64,000 nt of DNA from Microbacterium halophytorum. GTDB lineage: Bacteria; Actinomycetota; Actinomycetes; Actinomycetales; Microbacteriaceae. The stretch lies in contig NZ_PNFA01000012.1 in the NCBI RefSeq assembly GCF_002970975.1, positions 62,001-126,000 on the forward strand, given 5' to 3'. This document shows, piece by piece, positions 15,583 to 25,187 of this stretch. Position 1 is the first letter of the stretch. Each line of letters opens with the position of its first letter. The notes beneath the pieces are model-generated. The model made no database searches. It was not told the origin of the DNA and saw only the letters and a program-made list of their open reading frames with translations. A program made the position numbers and the translations under genes.

Positions 15583-16881
15583 TCAGTCGAGCAGGAGCGC
15601 CGGCTCCTCGAGCACGGCGGCGATGTCGGCCAGGAAGCGGCTGATCTTGTCGCCGTCGACGATGCGGTGGTCGAACGAGCCAGAGACCGTCGTCACCCAG
15701 GCGGGGCGCACCTCGCCGTCGACGACCCAGGGCTTCTGGCGGATGGCGCCCATCGCGACGATACCGGCCTCGCCCGCGTTGATGATCGGGGTGCCCGCGT
15801 CCATCCCGAACACACCGATGTTCGTGATCGTGATGGTGCCGCCCTGCTGGTCGGCCGGCGTGCTCTTGCCCTCGCGGGCCGTGAGGGTGAGCTCCTGCAG
15901 CGCGACCGCGAGCTCGCGGAGGCTGAGCTGGTGCGCGTCCTTGATGTTCGGCACGATGAGGCCGCGGGGCGTCGCCGCCGCGATGCCGAGGTTGACGTAG
16001 CCGCGCACCTGGATCTCGGCCCCCGACTCGGTCTCGACCCATGCCGAGTTCACCTCGGGAGTGCGCTGCACGGCCCAGATCAGCGCCTTCGCGAACACGA
16101 GCAGCGGCGAGACGCGCACGTCGGCGAACTGGGGCTGGGCCTTCAGCCGCTTCACGAACTCCATCGTGCGGCTCGCATCGACGTCGGTCCACACCGACAC
16201 GTGCGGCGCCGTGTACGCCGACTTCACGACACCGGATGCCGTGGCCTTGCGCACGCCCTTGACGGGGATCGATTCGTACCGGTCGTCGGCGGGCGAGCCG
16301 GATGCCACGGGGATCGAGCGCTCGCGCTCGGCCGGCCACGCGGGGGTCTCGATGTTGCGGAACACCTTCGCCTGGTCGGCGTGCTTCACGACGTCGTCGC
16401 GCGTGACCTCGCCGGCCGGGCCCGTCGCGTTCACGTCCTTGAGGTCGACGCCCAGGTCGCGCGCGAGCTTGCGCACCGGCGGCTTCGCCACGACCCCGAC
16501 GGTCGAGGCGACGGGCGCTTCGCGCTTCTGCTTGCGGCGGCGGGTGGTGGCGTCGCCGCCCGAGCCGTAGCCGACCAGCACGGAACCGGAGCCGGCATCG
16601 TCGGCCGCTGCGGCATCCGGGGCCTTCTCGCCTGCCGGCGCCTCGTCGGCCCCCGCGACCGTGAGGATCGGCGTGCCCACGTCGACCGTGTCGCCCTCCG
16701 CGACGAGCAGCTCACCCACGGTGCCGGCGTACGGCGACGGCAGCTCGACGAGCGACTTGGCCGTCTCGATCTCGGCGACCACGTCGTTCACGGCCACGGC
16801 GTCGCCCGGCTTCACGTGCCACTGCACGATCTCGGCCTCGGTCAGCCCTTCGCCGACATCCGGAAGGTTGTAGGTCTGCAT
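15583..16881 (-). CDS. Dihydrolipoamide acyltransferase (E2) of a 2-oxoacid dehydrogenase complex
   Basis: A 432-residue E2 subunit that transfers acyl groups to CoA. A lipoyl domain spans about 1-78 with the modified lysine in [10 protein letters not shown] (about 43). A peripheral subunit-binding domain lies at about 130-170 ([14 protein letters not shown]), and the catalytic domain ends with [20 protein letters not shown] carrying the HxxxDG active site. It is the last gene of E1alpha-E1beta-E2, 12 nt after E1beta. There is one lipoyl domain, as usual for branched-chain complexes. Substrate (branched-chain 2-oxoacids versus pyruvate) is not proven. The E3 gene is not in this window. Confidence 0.92.
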   Translation of the reverse strand: MQTYNLPDVGEGLTEAEIVQWHVKPGDAVAVNDVVAEIETAKSLVELPSPYAGTVGELLVAEGDTVDVGTPILTVAGADEAPAGEKAPDAAAADDAGSGSVLVGYGSGGDATTRRRKQKREAPVASTVGVVAKPPVRKLARDLGVDLKDVNATGPAGEVTRDDVVKHADQAKVFRNIETPAWPAERERSIPVASGSPADDRYESIPVKGVRKATASGVVKSAYTAPHVSVWTDVDASRTMEFVKRLKAQPQFADVRVSPLLVFAKALIWAVQRTPEVNSAWVETESGAEIQVRGYVNLGIAAATPRGLIVPNIKDAHQLSLRELAVALQELTLTAREGKSTPADQQGGTITITNIGVFGMDAGTPIINAGEAGIVAMGAIRQKPWVVDGEVRPAWVTTVSGSFDHRIVDGDKISRFLADIAAVLEEPALLLD

Positions 16882-16893
16882 GTGCCGATTCTC

Positions 16894-17883
16894 TCAGTAG
16901 GCCAGTGCGCGGTCGACCGCTTCGAGCACGCGATCGGCGTCGGGCAGGTAGGCGCCCTCGAGCTTGGCGGGCGGGAAGGGCGTGTCGAAGCCGGAGACGC
17001 GCAGCACCGGCGCCTCGAGCGAGTAGAACGCGCGCTCCGTCACGGTCGCGGCGATCTCGCTGCCGACGCTGACGTTCCCCGGGGCCTCCTGCGCGTAGAC
17101 CATGCGGCCCGTCGAGCGCACCGAGTCGACGATGGGCCCGTAGTCGACGGGTGACAGCGAGCGCACGTCGACGACCTCGCAGTGGATGCCCTCGCCCTCG
17201 GCGATCGCGGCCGCCTGCAGCAGCGTGGAGACCATCGCGCCGTGGCCGACGAGCGTGACGTCGGTGCCGCGGCGCACGACGCGGCTGGCGTGCAGGTCAA
17301 GCGCGCGCTCCGTGACGTCGACCTCGCCCTTCGGCCAGTACCGCGCCTTCGGCTCGAGGAAGATCACGGGGTCGTCCGAGCGAATCGCGTCCTGGATCAT
17401 CCAGTAGGCGTCGTTCGGCGTCGAGGGGCTCACGACCCGCAGGCCCGGCGTGTGCGCGAAGTAGGCCTCGGGGCTCTCCTGGTGGTGCTCGACGGCGCCG
17501 ATGTGGCCGCCGTAGGGGATCCGAATGACGATGGGCATCTTCACGGCGCCGTCGAGCCGGTTGGTGAGCTTGGCCAGCTGGGTCGTGATCTGGTCGAACG
17601 CCGGGAACACGAAGCCGTCGAACTGGATCTCGATGACGGGGCGGTAGCCGCCCATCGCGAGGCCGATCGCGGTGCCGACGATGCCCGACTCGGCGAGAGG
17701 CGTGTCGAGCACGCGGTTCGGACCGAACTCGGCGTGCAGCCCCTCCGTGACGCGGAAGACGCCGCCCAGCGGGCCGATGTCCTCGCCCATCATGAGGACC
17801 TTGTCGTCGTCGAGCATCGCCTGGCGCAGGCCGGCGTTCAGGGCCTTGCCGAGCGGCATGGGGCCGGATTCGATCGCGCTCAC
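16894..17883 (-). CDS. 2-oxoacid dehydrogenase E1 subunit beta
   Basis: A 329-residue E1beta that completes the thiamine-diphosphate active site with E1alpha. It has the family blocks MGEDIGPLGGVFRVTEGL (about 31-48), LAESGIVGTAIGLAMGGYRPV, and IPYGGHIGAVEHHQESPEAYF, whose histidine pair is conserved in branched-chain enzymes. The C-terminal half has the transketolase-C fold (VDVRSLSPVDY, VYAQEAPGN). Its start overlaps the E1alpha stop codon by 4 nt, so the subunits are made in equal amounts. Length matches the family. Confidence 0.93.
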   Translation of the reverse strand: MSAIESGPMPLGKALNAGLRQAMLDDDKVLMMGEDIGPLGGVFRVTEGLHAEFGPNRVLDTPLAESGIVGTAIGLAMGGYRPVIEIQFDGFVFPAFDQITTQLAKLTNRLDGAVKMPIVIRIPYGGHIGAVEHHQESPEAYFAHTPGLRVVSPSTPNDAYWMIQDAIRSDDPVIFLEPKARYWPKGEVDVTERALDLHASRVVRRGTDVTLVGHGAMVSTLLQAAAIAEGEGIHCEVVDVRSLSPVDYGPIVDSVRSTGRMVYAQEAPGNVSVGSEIAATVTERAFYSLEAPVLRVSGFDTPFPPAKLEGAYLPDADRVLEAVDRALAY

Positions 17884-19025
17884 GCGTCTGCCTCCTCGAA
17901 CGAAGCCTCGTAGTCTGCGAGCCAGCGCGCCTGCTCGGCCATCACCGGATGCGGCTCCGAGTACACGTGCTGGAACATCAGCTCCCGAGCGGGCGAGCCG
18001 AGCTCGACGGTGCGGGTGCGGATATCGTCGGCGTACGCCGCGGCCTCCTGGTCGACGGCGGCGAAGAACTCGTCACCGGCACCGCGCGAGAGCAGGTAGG
18101 CGCGCATTCGGGCGATGGGGTCGCGCGCGATCCACGACTCCTCCTCGTCCTTCGTGCGGTACTTCGTCGGGTCGTCGCTCGTGGTGTGCGCACCGAGGCG
18201 GTAGGTCACGGCCTCGATCGCGCGGGGCCCGCCGCCCGAGCGGGCCTCGTCGAGCGCCGCGCGCGTGACGGCGTAGCTGGCGAGCACGTCGTTGCCGTCG
18301 ATCCGGATGCCCTCCATGCCGTAGCCGGCGGCGCGGTGTGCGAGGGGCACGCGCGACTGCGTGGAGACGGGCACCGAGATGGCCCATTGGTTGTTCTGGA
18401 GGAAGAACACCTGCGGCGTCCGGTAGCTCGCGGCGAACACCATGGCCTCGTGCACGTCGCCCTGGCTCGATGCGCCGTCGCCGTAGTAGACCATGACGGC
18501 CTCGTCGGTCTCGGGGTTGCCGGTGCCGGTGACGCCGTCGAAGTTCTTCGCCATCGCGTAGCCCGTCGCGTGCAGCGTCTGCGAGCCGAGCACGAGCGTG
18601 TAGGGACGCACGTTCCCGTTCGCGGGGTCCGTCGGGTCCCAGCCGCCATGGCTGACCCCGCGCATCACCTTGATGATGCCGAGCGGGTCGACGCCGCGGC
18701 TCGTCGCGACGACGTGCTCGCGATAGGAGGGGAACAGCGTGTCCTGCGGCCGCGCGGCGCGCACGGAGCCGACCTGTGCCGCCTCCTGACCGCGCGACGG
18801 CGGCCAGAGCGCGAGTTGGCCCTGGCGCTGCAGGTTCGTCGCCTGCTCGTCGAATGCCCGCACCACGACCATGTCGCGGTAGAACTGCTCGAGCTCGGCG
18901 TCACCGATCGCCTCGATCAGAGGCAGGTACCGCTCTGCCTGTTCCGTGGGTGCGAACCGTCCGTTCGCGTCGAGCACGCGGACGAGCGCGTCGTCCTGCC
19001 CGGTGTTCTCATCCGCCGAAGTCAC
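17880..19025 (-). CDS. 2-oxoacid dehydrogenase E1 subunit alpha
   Basis: A 381-residue E1alpha that decarboxylates 2-oxoacids using thiamine diphosphate. The ThDP motif runs from YYGDGASSQGDVHEAM to LQNNQWAIS (about 155-185), and the regulatory-loop region RLGAHTTSDDPTKYR at about 260-275 is typical. The mature N-terminus carries a ~45-residue extension. Two GTG codons are adjacent (19028 and 19025). The second is chosen because TAGCGT (19032-19037) lies exactly 6 nt upstream of it, the spacing seen for other leaderless genes here. It heads the E1alpha-E1beta-E2 operon, with pat upstream on the same strand. Confidence 0.92.
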   Translation of the reverse strand: MTSADENTGQDDALVRVLDANGRFAPTEQAERYLPLIEAIGDAELEQFYRDMVVVRAFDEQATNLQRQGQLALWPPSRGQEAAQVGSVRAARPQDTLFPSYREHVVATSRGVDPLGIIKVMRGVSHGGWDPTDPANGNVRPYTLVLGSQTLHATGYAMAKNFDGVTGTGNPETDEAVMVYYGDGASSQGDVHEAMVFAASYRTPQVFFLQNNQWAISVPVSTQSRVPLAHRAAGYGMEGIRIDGNDVLASYAVTRAALDEARSGGGPRAIEAVTYRLGAHTTSDDPTKYRTKDEEESWIARDPIARMRAYLLSRGAGDEFFAAVDQEAAAYADDIRTRTVELGSPARELMFQHVYSEPHPVMAEQARWLADYEASFEEADA

Positions 19026-19031
19026 CACTCC

Positions 19032-19037
19032 ACGCTA
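19032..19037 (-). promoter_or_regulatory. -10 element, leaderless promoter of the E1alpha-E1beta-E2 operon
   Basis: TAGCGT on the minus strand is followed by 6 nt and the GTG at 19025, and decides between two adjacent GTG codons. Confidence 0.5.
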
Positions 19038-19151
19038 TGCCGGTGCGGCCGGAAGCGCGGTGTGACATCCTCGACAATGCATTTCCCGCTCCGTGCGCGA
19101 ACCCCACAGTCGTATGCGGTCGGGCGCATGCCGCTCGCGGCATATGCCCGC

Positions 19152-20216
19152 TCAGGCGGCGCGCAGGGCGCGGGCGACCTCGAGAACGCGCGGCAGCGAC
19201 TCCTCCTCGCCCACCGAGATCCGGATGCCGTCGGGGAACACTCGCACGATCAGGCCGGCCGCATCGAATGCCGCGGCGTCGGCGGGGTCGTCCGTCCCGA
19301 GCCAGACGAAGTTGCCGTGGGCATCCGGAACCGGCCACCCGGCATCGCGGAGGCCCGCCACGAGCCGGTCGCGCCGGTCGACGATGACCGCGACGCGCTC
19401 GAGCAGCTCGGCCTCCTGCTCCAGGCTCGCGAGTGCGGCGGCCTCGGCCTGCGCCGTGACCGAGAGCGGGATGACGGTCGCGCGCGCGGAGTCGAGCACG
19501 TGCTCGTGGCCGATCGCGTAGCCGATGCGGAGGGCCGCGAGGCCGTACGCCTTCGAGAAGGTGCGCAGCACGACGACGTTGGGGCGCGCCTCGTGCACGC
19601 GCGCGGCGAGGCCGTCGACGGCGTCGGGTGCCGACACGAACTCGGCGTAGGCCTCGTCGAGGAGGATCAGCACGTCGCCGGGCACGCGGTCGGCGAACGC
19701 CTCGAACTCGGCGGCCGTGATGACGGGGCCCGTCGGGTTGTTCGGGGTGCAGAGCAGGATGACGCGGGTGCGGTCGGTGACGGCGGCCGCCATCGCGTCG
19801 AGGTCGTGGCGACCGTCGGGCAGGTTCGGCACCTGCACGCTGCGGGCGCCCGCGACGAGGGTGAGACCGGGGTAGGCCTCGAAGGAGCGCCACGAATAGA
19901 CGACCTCGTCGCCGGCTCCGGCGGCGGCCCCGATCAGCGCCGCGATGAGCGACACGCTGCCGGCGCCCGCCAGCACCTGCTCGCTCGTGACGCCGTACTT
20001 CTCGGCGAGCGCCGCGCGCAGCCGGCCGGCGGTCGCGTCGGGGTACCGGTTGATCGCCGTCGCCCGCTGCATCGCGTCGACGACGCCGGGCAGGGGCCCG
20101 AAGGGGTTCTCGTTGCTCGAGAGCTTGAATCCGCTGGGGTCGGCCGGTCGGCCCTGCCGGTAGGGCGGGAGCTGCTCGATCTCGGGGCGGAGGCGGGGAA
20201 GGCGGGGCTCGGTCAC
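19152..20216 (-). CDS. pat: HisC-like aromatic amino acid aminotransferase
   Basis: A 354-residue PLP-dependent class I/II aminotransferase. It has [16 protein letters not shown] (about 25-40), [12 protein letters not shown], the [10 protein letters not shown] block, DEAYAEF, and the PLP lysine in [17 protein letters not shown]. The SWRSFEAYP and GPLP variants match actinobacterial HisC2/Pat enzymes, which make phenylalanine or tyrosine from their keto acids, better than the true HisC of a histidine operon, and no other his genes are nearby. GTG at 20216 is chosen because TACGCT (20224-20229) lies 7 nt upstream. HisC function cannot be fully excluded. Confidence 0.85.
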   Translation of the reverse strand: MTEPRLPRLRPEIEQLPPYRQGRPADPSGFKLSSNENPFGPLPGVVDAMQRATAINRYPDATAGRLRAALAEKYGVTSEQVLAGAGSVSLIAALIGAAAGAGDEVVYSWRSFEAYPGLTLVAGARSVQVPNLPDGRHDLDAMAAAVTDRTRVILLCTPNNPTGPVITAAEFEAFADRVPGDVLILLDEAYAEFVSAPDAVDGLAARVHEARPNVVVLRTFSKAYGLAALRIGYAIGHEHVLDSARATVIPLSVTAQAEAAALASLEQEAELLERVAVIVDRRDRLVAGLRDAGWPVPDAHGNFVWLGTDDPADAAAFDAAGLIVRVFPDGIRISVGEEESLPRVLEVARALRAA

Positions 20217-20223
20217 GCAGACA

Positions 20224-20229
20224 AGCGTA
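20224..20229 (-). promoter_or_regulatory. -10 element, leaderless promoter of pat
   Basis: TACGCT on the minus strand, 7 nt before the GTG start at 20216. Confidence 0.4.
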
Positions 20230-20297
20230 CGACCGGTGCGGCGCCGGCTGGCAATCCGCAGGATGCGCGGGACGCGCCGGCGTGCGACATTGTCTGC

Positions 20298-20699
20298 ATG
20301 GGCTTCGTCATCCGCATCATCGTCACAGGCTTCGCGCTCTGGGTCGTGACCCTGTTCTCCTTCTTCGAGGTCTCCGTGCGGCCGTTCGGCGACGGCGGCC
20401 CGCTGATGACCGCCCTCACCCTGCTGGTGGTGGCCGCCATCTTCGGAATCGTGAACGCGGTTGTCGGCACCGTCATCCGGGTCGTCGCGTTCCCGCTGTA
20501 CCTGCTCACCCTCGGGCTGATCAGCTTCATCGTGAACGGGTTCCTGCTGTGGCTCACGGGCGTGCTGACGAGCAGCTTCCACTGGGGCCTGGAGGTCGAC
20601 AACTTCTGGACGGCCATCCTGGCGGCCATCGTCATCTCGATCATCACCGCGATCTTCGGGGCGATCGTGAGGCCGCAGCGCAAGAAGTCGCGCGACTGA
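20298..20699 (+). CDS. Phage-holin superfamily IV-like small membrane protein
   Basis: A 133-residue protein with four hydrophobic helices (about 3-22, 30-55, 62-88 and 100-122) and a basic C-terminal tail (RPQRKKSRD). The pattern [35 protein letters not shown] is the 4-TM YvlD-like arrangement, often annotated as phage holin family protein although it is a chromosomal protein of unknown role. It is divergent from pat and convergent with the DUF2332 gene. No phage genes are nearby, so a lysis function is unlikely. Confidence 0.75.
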   Translation: MGFVIRIIVTGFALWVVTLFSFFEVSVRPFGDGGPLMTALTLLVVAAIFGIVNAVVGTVIRVVAFPLYLLTLGLISFIVNGFLLWLTGVLTSSFHWGLEVDNFWTAILAAIVISIITAIFGAIVRPQRKKSRD

Positions 20700-20733
20700 G
20701 CGATGGCTGCGCCGGGCGGGCGCGCTGCCCGCT

Positions 20734-21849
20734 TCACGCCGGCGCGATCCAGCCCCCGAGCGGGTCGGCGCGGGCGATCGGCTCGCCGTCGAGCGCGAGC
20801 ACGAACCCGTCGGCGTCCGCGCCGACCGGCTGCGTCCACGCGTCGTGGGCACGCGGGCTGTCGAGGGTGACCCAGCGCGCGTCGAGGCCCCGGATGATCG
20901 CGATCAGCCGCTCGCGGGCCGTTCGCGGAACGTGCGGCAGCACGCCGGGCGTCGTGACGACGAGGGTCGTGCCCGCGGGCGCCTCCGCGGCGAGCGCGGC
21001 GAGCACGCCCGGCTCGGACGCGTCGCCGCGCACGATGCGCGGCGGGTCGGCCGCCGCGACGTCGAGCGCGGCGGCGATGCGGGCGGCGCGCTCGGCCTCG
21101 CCGGGCCAGACGAGCCCGGAGATCCAGGCGCGATCGGCCGAGTCTCGGGCATCTCGCGGCTCGAGATCGATTCCCGCTCGCCAGACGATATCGGGCAGCC
21201 GCTCGGGGGCGGGCAGCCCGCCGCGCAGTTCGGGCTCGAGGCGCACAGAGCCCGAGCTGAATGCCGGCTGCTCGACGCCTCGCCCCATCGCCGACGAACG
21301 CGATTCCGCGGCGGTCCGCCGGCGAGCGGCCGTGTCGACCGACCCGGCGGCCAGGAGAGCGGGCGGTTCCGCGCCGTCGCCAACAGGCTCCGCGCGGAAC
21401 CGATACGCGTACCGTTCGGGGAACAGGCACAGGCCGGCGGATGCCCCGACCTCGAGCAGCGCGATCGGGCCGGGAATGCGCTCCAGCGCATACACGAGCG
21501 GCGCACATCGCAGCGGCTCGTTGGTCTGCACCGAGCGCGCGGCGCACTCCGCGACGATCCGCCCTTCGTGCGCGCGGAAGAAGCCCGCCCAGCCGGCGTA
21601 CGGGCCCTCGGGCGCCCCGAGCATCCGGCTCACGGCGAACACGAGCGGCGGTTGCCGGTGCGGCGCGCCCAGCCCGGCGAGCGCACGGAGCACCCCGGGG
21701 TCGGCCGCGACGCCTGCAGCCCATTCTGCGTAGAGATCGCTGCGCCCCGGCGCCTCTTCGCGGGCGAACCGCGCGTAGCGCTCGCGCACCTCGACGGCGG
21801 CGAGCGCCGCCGCCCCCTTCGCCTCGCCCGAGTCCGTCACCCGACCCAT
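20734..21849 (-). CDS. DUF2332 family protein
   Basis: A 371-residue cytoplasmic protein of the DUF2332 family, which is widespread in Actinobacteria. It has the conserved blocks [36 protein letters not shown]-like [15 protein letters not shown], and [20 protein letters not shown] (about 135-155), the last resembling a SAM-binding glycine motif; a methyltransferase-like fold is therefore possible. The ATG at 21849 (MGRVTDSG) is preferred over 21948 because similarity begins only after it and the upstream part is proline/arginine-rich. No operon partner is evident. Confidence 0.75.
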   Translation of the reverse strand: MGRVTDSGEAKGAAALAAVEVRERYARFAREEAPGRSDLYAEWAAGVAADPGVLRALAGLGAPHRQPPLVFAVSRMLGAPEGPYAGWAGFFRAHEGRIVAECAARSVQTNEPLRCAPLVYALERIPGPIALLEVGASAGLCLFPERYAYRFRAEPVGDGAEPPALLAAGSVDTAARRRTAAESRSSAMGRGVEQPAFSSGSVRLEPELRGGLPAPERLPDIVWRAGIDLEPRDARDSADRAWISGLVWPGEAERAARIAAALDVAAADPPRIVRGDASEPGVLAALAAEAPAGTTLVVTTPGVLPHVPRTARERLIAIIRGLDARWVTLDSPRAHDAWTQPVGADADGFVLALDGEPIARADPLGGWIAPA

Positions 21850-21944
21850 CGTGCCCCACACCGGCGCGTCACCCGCGCGGGCGGAGGGCCGCGATCGGCG
21901 CGGGGCCGCGATCGCTCCGCGCTCCCGACGCCCCGGCATGCCGC

Positions 21945-23291
21945 TCACTCCGCCCGCTGGGCGCTGAACTCGACCGCCGTCGCCGAGCGCGCCGTGCCGA
22001 GGCGCGCGAACAGCTCGTCGAGCTCGTCGAGGCGCGGGTCGGTGCTCGCGTCGACCTCGGCCGCGGTCTCGACGTAGGCGTGCAGCCGGTGGGCCGGCAC
22101 CACGATGTCGCGCAGGCCGCCGCCAGGGTCGTAGTGCTTCGACACGAGGACACCCTCGGCGGGGTTCCCGCCGTTCGCGAGCGCCGTGACGACGTCATCG
22201 GTGTGCCGCACCGACACCTGCAGCATCCCGTCGGTGCCCGCGACATCAATGGGCGAGCCCAGGCTGATCAGGGAGCGCACGTCGTACTCGCCCTCCGCCG
22301 CCATCCTGGCGCCCACCATGGCGCCCTGGCTGAACCCGATCTCGTGCACCGCCTCGCCGGGCCGGATGCCGGCGTCGGCCAGCGCCTGCTCGAGGCCGTT
22401 GTACGACGCCGAGCGGTGCCCGCGGTACAGCTCGACGTTCGAACCCCAGTCCCACGCGTCGTCGCCGTCGCCCTGTGTGCCGGCGAGGTAGACGACGTGC
22501 TCTCGCCCGCCGCCCGGCATCTCGTACGTCTCGACTCGGATGCGCGAATCGGTCTCGCCATCCGGAATGCGGGCCGCGGCCTCGCGCAGGCTGCCGGGCG
22601 CCGACGCGTCGGCTCGCAGCGCCATCGGCCGCACCGCTGCGGGGTCGCCCTTGCCCACGAGGCGCGCGGTCAGGGGAACCACGCCCAGGCCGAGCGCGGC
22701 GATGGAGGCGCCCACATCGCCGGCGAGCACCGACCCCGGGTCGGCGCTCGGCACACCCCACGGCGTCAGGGGCAGCCGGTCGACGGCGTCGCCCCACTCC
22801 TCGAACGCCCCGGCGTCGGGATCCGCGCGCCACGCGTTCCACCTCTCGTTCGCGCGCTCCATCGCGAGCGGGCTCTCGTGGGCGAGCTCGGCCCAGCGCG
22901 CCTCGATCCGCTCGGCCTCTCGCACGGAGGACGCGTCGCCGCGCGGTGCCAGGCGAGCGCCGCCGCCCGCGAGCGGCGCGTAGGCGATGAGGGGCGAGGC
23001 GATCATCATCCACCGGAACCGCAGCTCGATGAACTCGTACTCGTCGGCCGCCATGCGCAGGTCGTGTGCGACCTTCCCGACCCGACCGGCGGCGCGCAGC
23101 GCTTCGCGCTGCACGTCGAAAGCGCGCCCGTCGTGCATCGTCGGGTTCGCCGCGATGAAGACCGCGGCCTCCTGCGCCGTCGTCGACAGCTCCCGCAGGC
23201 GATCCGCCACGGCGTCGACGCGCGCGGCGGCCACCCGCAGCGACGTGGTGTCGACCGCCGTGACCGACCCGCTCGTGACCTCGATGCTCAT
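21945..23291 (-). CDS. Alpha/beta hydrolase with an N-terminal WXG-like helical domain
   Basis: A 448-residue protein. Residues 1 to about 110 are helical (RVAAARVDAVADRLRELSTTAQE and AADEYEFIELRFRWMM) and resemble the helical N-terminal modules of type VII secretion substrates. The C-terminal half looks like a serine hydrolase with the nucleophile elbow EIGFSQGAMVGARM at about 335-350, preceded by YLAGTQGDGDDAW. A late histidine (VVPAHRLHAYVE) could complete a triad. It has no Sec signal. Its ATG overlaps the stop codon of a small WXG100-like gene, so the two are probably co-produced. An exported lipase or esterase-like effector is an inference. Confidence 0.65.
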   Translation of the reverse strand: MSIEVTSGSVTAVDTTSLRVAAARVDAVADRLRELSTTAQEAAVFIAANPTMHDGRAFDVQREALRAAGRVGKVAHDLRMAADEYEFIELRFRWMMIASPLIAYAPLAGGGARLAPRGDASSVREAERIEARWAELAHESPLAMERANERWNAWRADPDAGAFEEWGDAVDRLPLTPWGVPSADPGSVLAGDVGASIAALGLGVVPLTARLVGKGDPAAVRPMALRADASAPGSLREAAARIPDGETDSRIRVETYEMPGGGREHVVYLAGTQGDGDDAWDWGSNVELYRGHRSASYNGLEQALADAGIRPGEAVHEIGFSQGAMVGARMAAEGEYDVRSLISLGSPIDVAGTDGMLQVSVRHTDDVVTALANGGNPAEGVLVSKHYDPGGGLRDIVVPAHRLHAYVETAAEVDASTDPRLDELDELFARLGTARSATAVEFSAQRAE

Positions 23292-23551
23292 CCGTCGCCC
23301 TCCTCGCCCGGCGCATTGTCGACCTGCCACTGCACGGCGTTCGCCACGTCGGCCGCGATCCCGCCCACCGCGGCCACCTGACCGACCGTCTCGCCGACCC
23401 GCACGAAGAACGCGCGCGCGGCGTCCGACTCCCAGTCGACGCTCACCCCGATGGCGCGCAGGTCGGCGGCGAGCGCCTCGCATTCCGCCGCGACGATGCG
23501 CATCCGGGTGATCGGGTAGTCGGAGACGAGAACGGGGGCGCTGAACGGCAT
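23288..23551 (-). CDS. Small WXG100-like protein
   Basis: An 87-residue helical protein starting MPFSAPVLVSDYPITRMRI. The central VDWESDAARAFFVRVGETV resembles the WxG turn of EsxA-like proteins (W-x-S here), flanked by two helices, and the length is right for the family. It overlaps the hydrolase gene by 4 nt (ATGA). The upstream in-frame extension to 23629 has no similarity and would be arginine/proline-rich. No ESX secretion machinery is visible nearby. Confidence 0.6.
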   Translation of the reverse strand: MPFSAPVLVSDYPITRMRIVAAECEALAADLRAIGVSVDWESDAARAFFVRVGETVGQVAAVGGIAADVANAVQWQVDNAPGEEGDG

Positions 23552-23706
23552 ACCCCAACATCGCCCGCCGTCCGCCCCGCGCGCGAGGAGCAGACGGCGC
23601 TGTGGAGGGCACCCGGCCGGATGCCCCACCTGTGAGCGAGGGCGGGGCCGCCACGTAGACTTCTCCGGACGGCAGACGGCCGCATCCGCCCCGACCAGGA
23701 GTCATC

Positions 23707-25089
23707 GTGAGCGCTTTCCCGACCCAGCCCCTGAGCCCCCTCGACGGCCGATACCAGGCCGCGGTCGCCCCTCTCGGCGAGTTCCTCTCGGAGGCCGGCC
23801 TGAACCGCGCCCGCGTCGAGGTGGAGGTCGAGTGGATCATCGCCATGACCGACCGCTCGCTGTTCGGCACGGCGCCCCTCGACGATGCGACCAAGGAGCG
23901 GCTCCGCGCCCTGTACACCGACTTCGACCAGGAGTCGATCGACTGGCTCGCCGCCAAGGAGGCCGTCACCCGCCACGACGTGAAGGCCGTCGAATACCTC
24001 GTGCGCGACCGCCTCGACCAGCTCGGTCTGAACGCGATCGCCGAGCTCACCCACTTCGGCTGCACGAGTGAGGACATCAACTCGCTGTCGTACGCCCTCA
24101 CCGTCAAGCGCGCCGTCGAGCAGGTCTGGCTCCCCGCGCTGAAGGCGACGACCGACAAGCTCCGCGCCCTCGCGCTCGAGCTGGCAGACGCGCCCATGCT
24201 CTCGCGCACGCACGGTCAGCCGGCGACGCCGTCGACCATGGGCAAGGAACTGGGCGTGTTCGTCTGGCGCGTCGAGCGGGTCATCCGGCGCATCGAGAAC
24301 GTCGAGTACCTCGGCAAGTTCTCGGGTGCGACCGGCACGTGGTCGGCCCACGTGGTCGCCGATCCGGGCGCCGACTGGCCGTCGATCGCGCGCGGGTTCG
24401 TCGAGGGTCTCGGCCTCGACTTCAACCCGATCACAACGCAGATCGAGTCGCACGACTGGCAGGTCGAGCTCTACGACGCAGCGAAGCACGCGGGCGGCAT
24501 CCTGCACAACCTCGCACAGGACATCTGGACGTACATCTCACTGGGCTACTTCACGCAGATTCCGGTCGAGGGCGCCACCGGGTCGTCGACGATGCCGCAC
24601 AAGATCAACCCGATCAAGTTCGAGAACGCCGAGGCGAACCTCGAGATCTCGGCCGGCGTCTTCGCGACCCTGGCCCAGACGCTCGTCACGTCGCGCCTGC
24701 AGCGCGACCTCACCGACTCGACGACGCAGCGCAACATCGGCGTCGCGTTCGGCCACTCCTTGCTCGCGCTGAACAACCTCGCGGGCGGGCTCGACCAGAT
24801 CGCGCTGTCGCGCGAGACGCTGCTGGCCGACCTCGACGCCAACTGGGAGATCCTCGGCGAGGCGATCCAGACGGTCGTCCGCGCCGAGGTCGTCGCGGGC
24901 CGCAGCCAGATCAGCGACCCGTACGCGCTCCTGAAGGAGCTCACGCGCGGCCGCCGCGTCGGCGGCGCCGACCTCGCGGAGTTCGTCGAGGGCCTCGACA
25001 TCGGCGCCGACGCCAAGGAGCGCCTGCTCGCGCTCACACCCGACGCCTACACGGGCCTCGCCGAGGGCCTGATCCGCGACCACATCTGA
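23707..25089 (+). CDS. purB: Adenylosuccinate lyase
   Basis: A 460-residue enzyme of purine synthesis, cleaving SAICAR and adenylosuccinate to release fumarate. The fumarase/aspartase signature GSSTMPHKINPIKFENAE is at about 295-312, with LSRTHGQPATPSTMGKE and HFGCTSEDINSLSYAL upstream. The length fits the longer E. coli-like PurB (about 456). GTG at 23707 is preceded by CAGGAGTCATC, a good ribosome-binding site. It is monocistronic; the next gene is convergent. Confidence 0.96.
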   Translation: MSAFPTQPLSPLDGRYQAAVAPLGEFLSEAGLNRARVEVEVEWIIAMTDRSLFGTAPLDDATKERLRALYTDFDQESIDWLAAKEAVTRHDVKAVEYLVRDRLDQLGLNAIAELTHFGCTSEDINSLSYALTVKRAVEQVWLPALKATTDKLRALALELADAPMLSRTHGQPATPSTMGKELGVFVWRVERVIRRIENVEYLGKFSGATGTWSAHVVADPGADWPSIARGFVEGLGLDFNPITTQIESHDWQVELYDAAKHAGGILHNLAQDIWTYISLGYFTQIPVEGATGSSTMPHKINPIKFENAEANLEISAGVFATLAQTLVTSRLQRDLTDSTTQRNIGVAFGHSLLALNNLAGGLDQIALSRETLLADLDANWEILGEAIQTVVRAEVVAGRSQISDPYALLKELTRGRRVGGADLAEFVEGLDIGADAKERLLALTPDAYTGLAEGLIRDHI

Positions 25090-25160
25090 CGCCGGCATCG
25101 GCCGCCGGTCCGAAGGGCGCTCGGCCCGGTCTCTCCGCCCGGGAACCGCGGCCGGCGTCA
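25087..25160. terminator. Possible bidirectional terminator after purB
   Basis: TGACGCCGGC (25087-25096, starting on the purB stop) is exactly complementary to GCCGGCGTCA (25151-25160) with partly self-pairing DNA between. It lies between convergent genes. The long loop makes this uncertain. Confidence 0.4.
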
Positions 25161-25187
25161 TTCGAAGGGCCGGATGAGGCGCACCCC

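Noticed and set aside
20298..20699. Holin-like gene as a sign of a prophage
   Set aside because: No phage structural, lysis or integrase genes surround it; this 4-TM family is commonly chromosomal.
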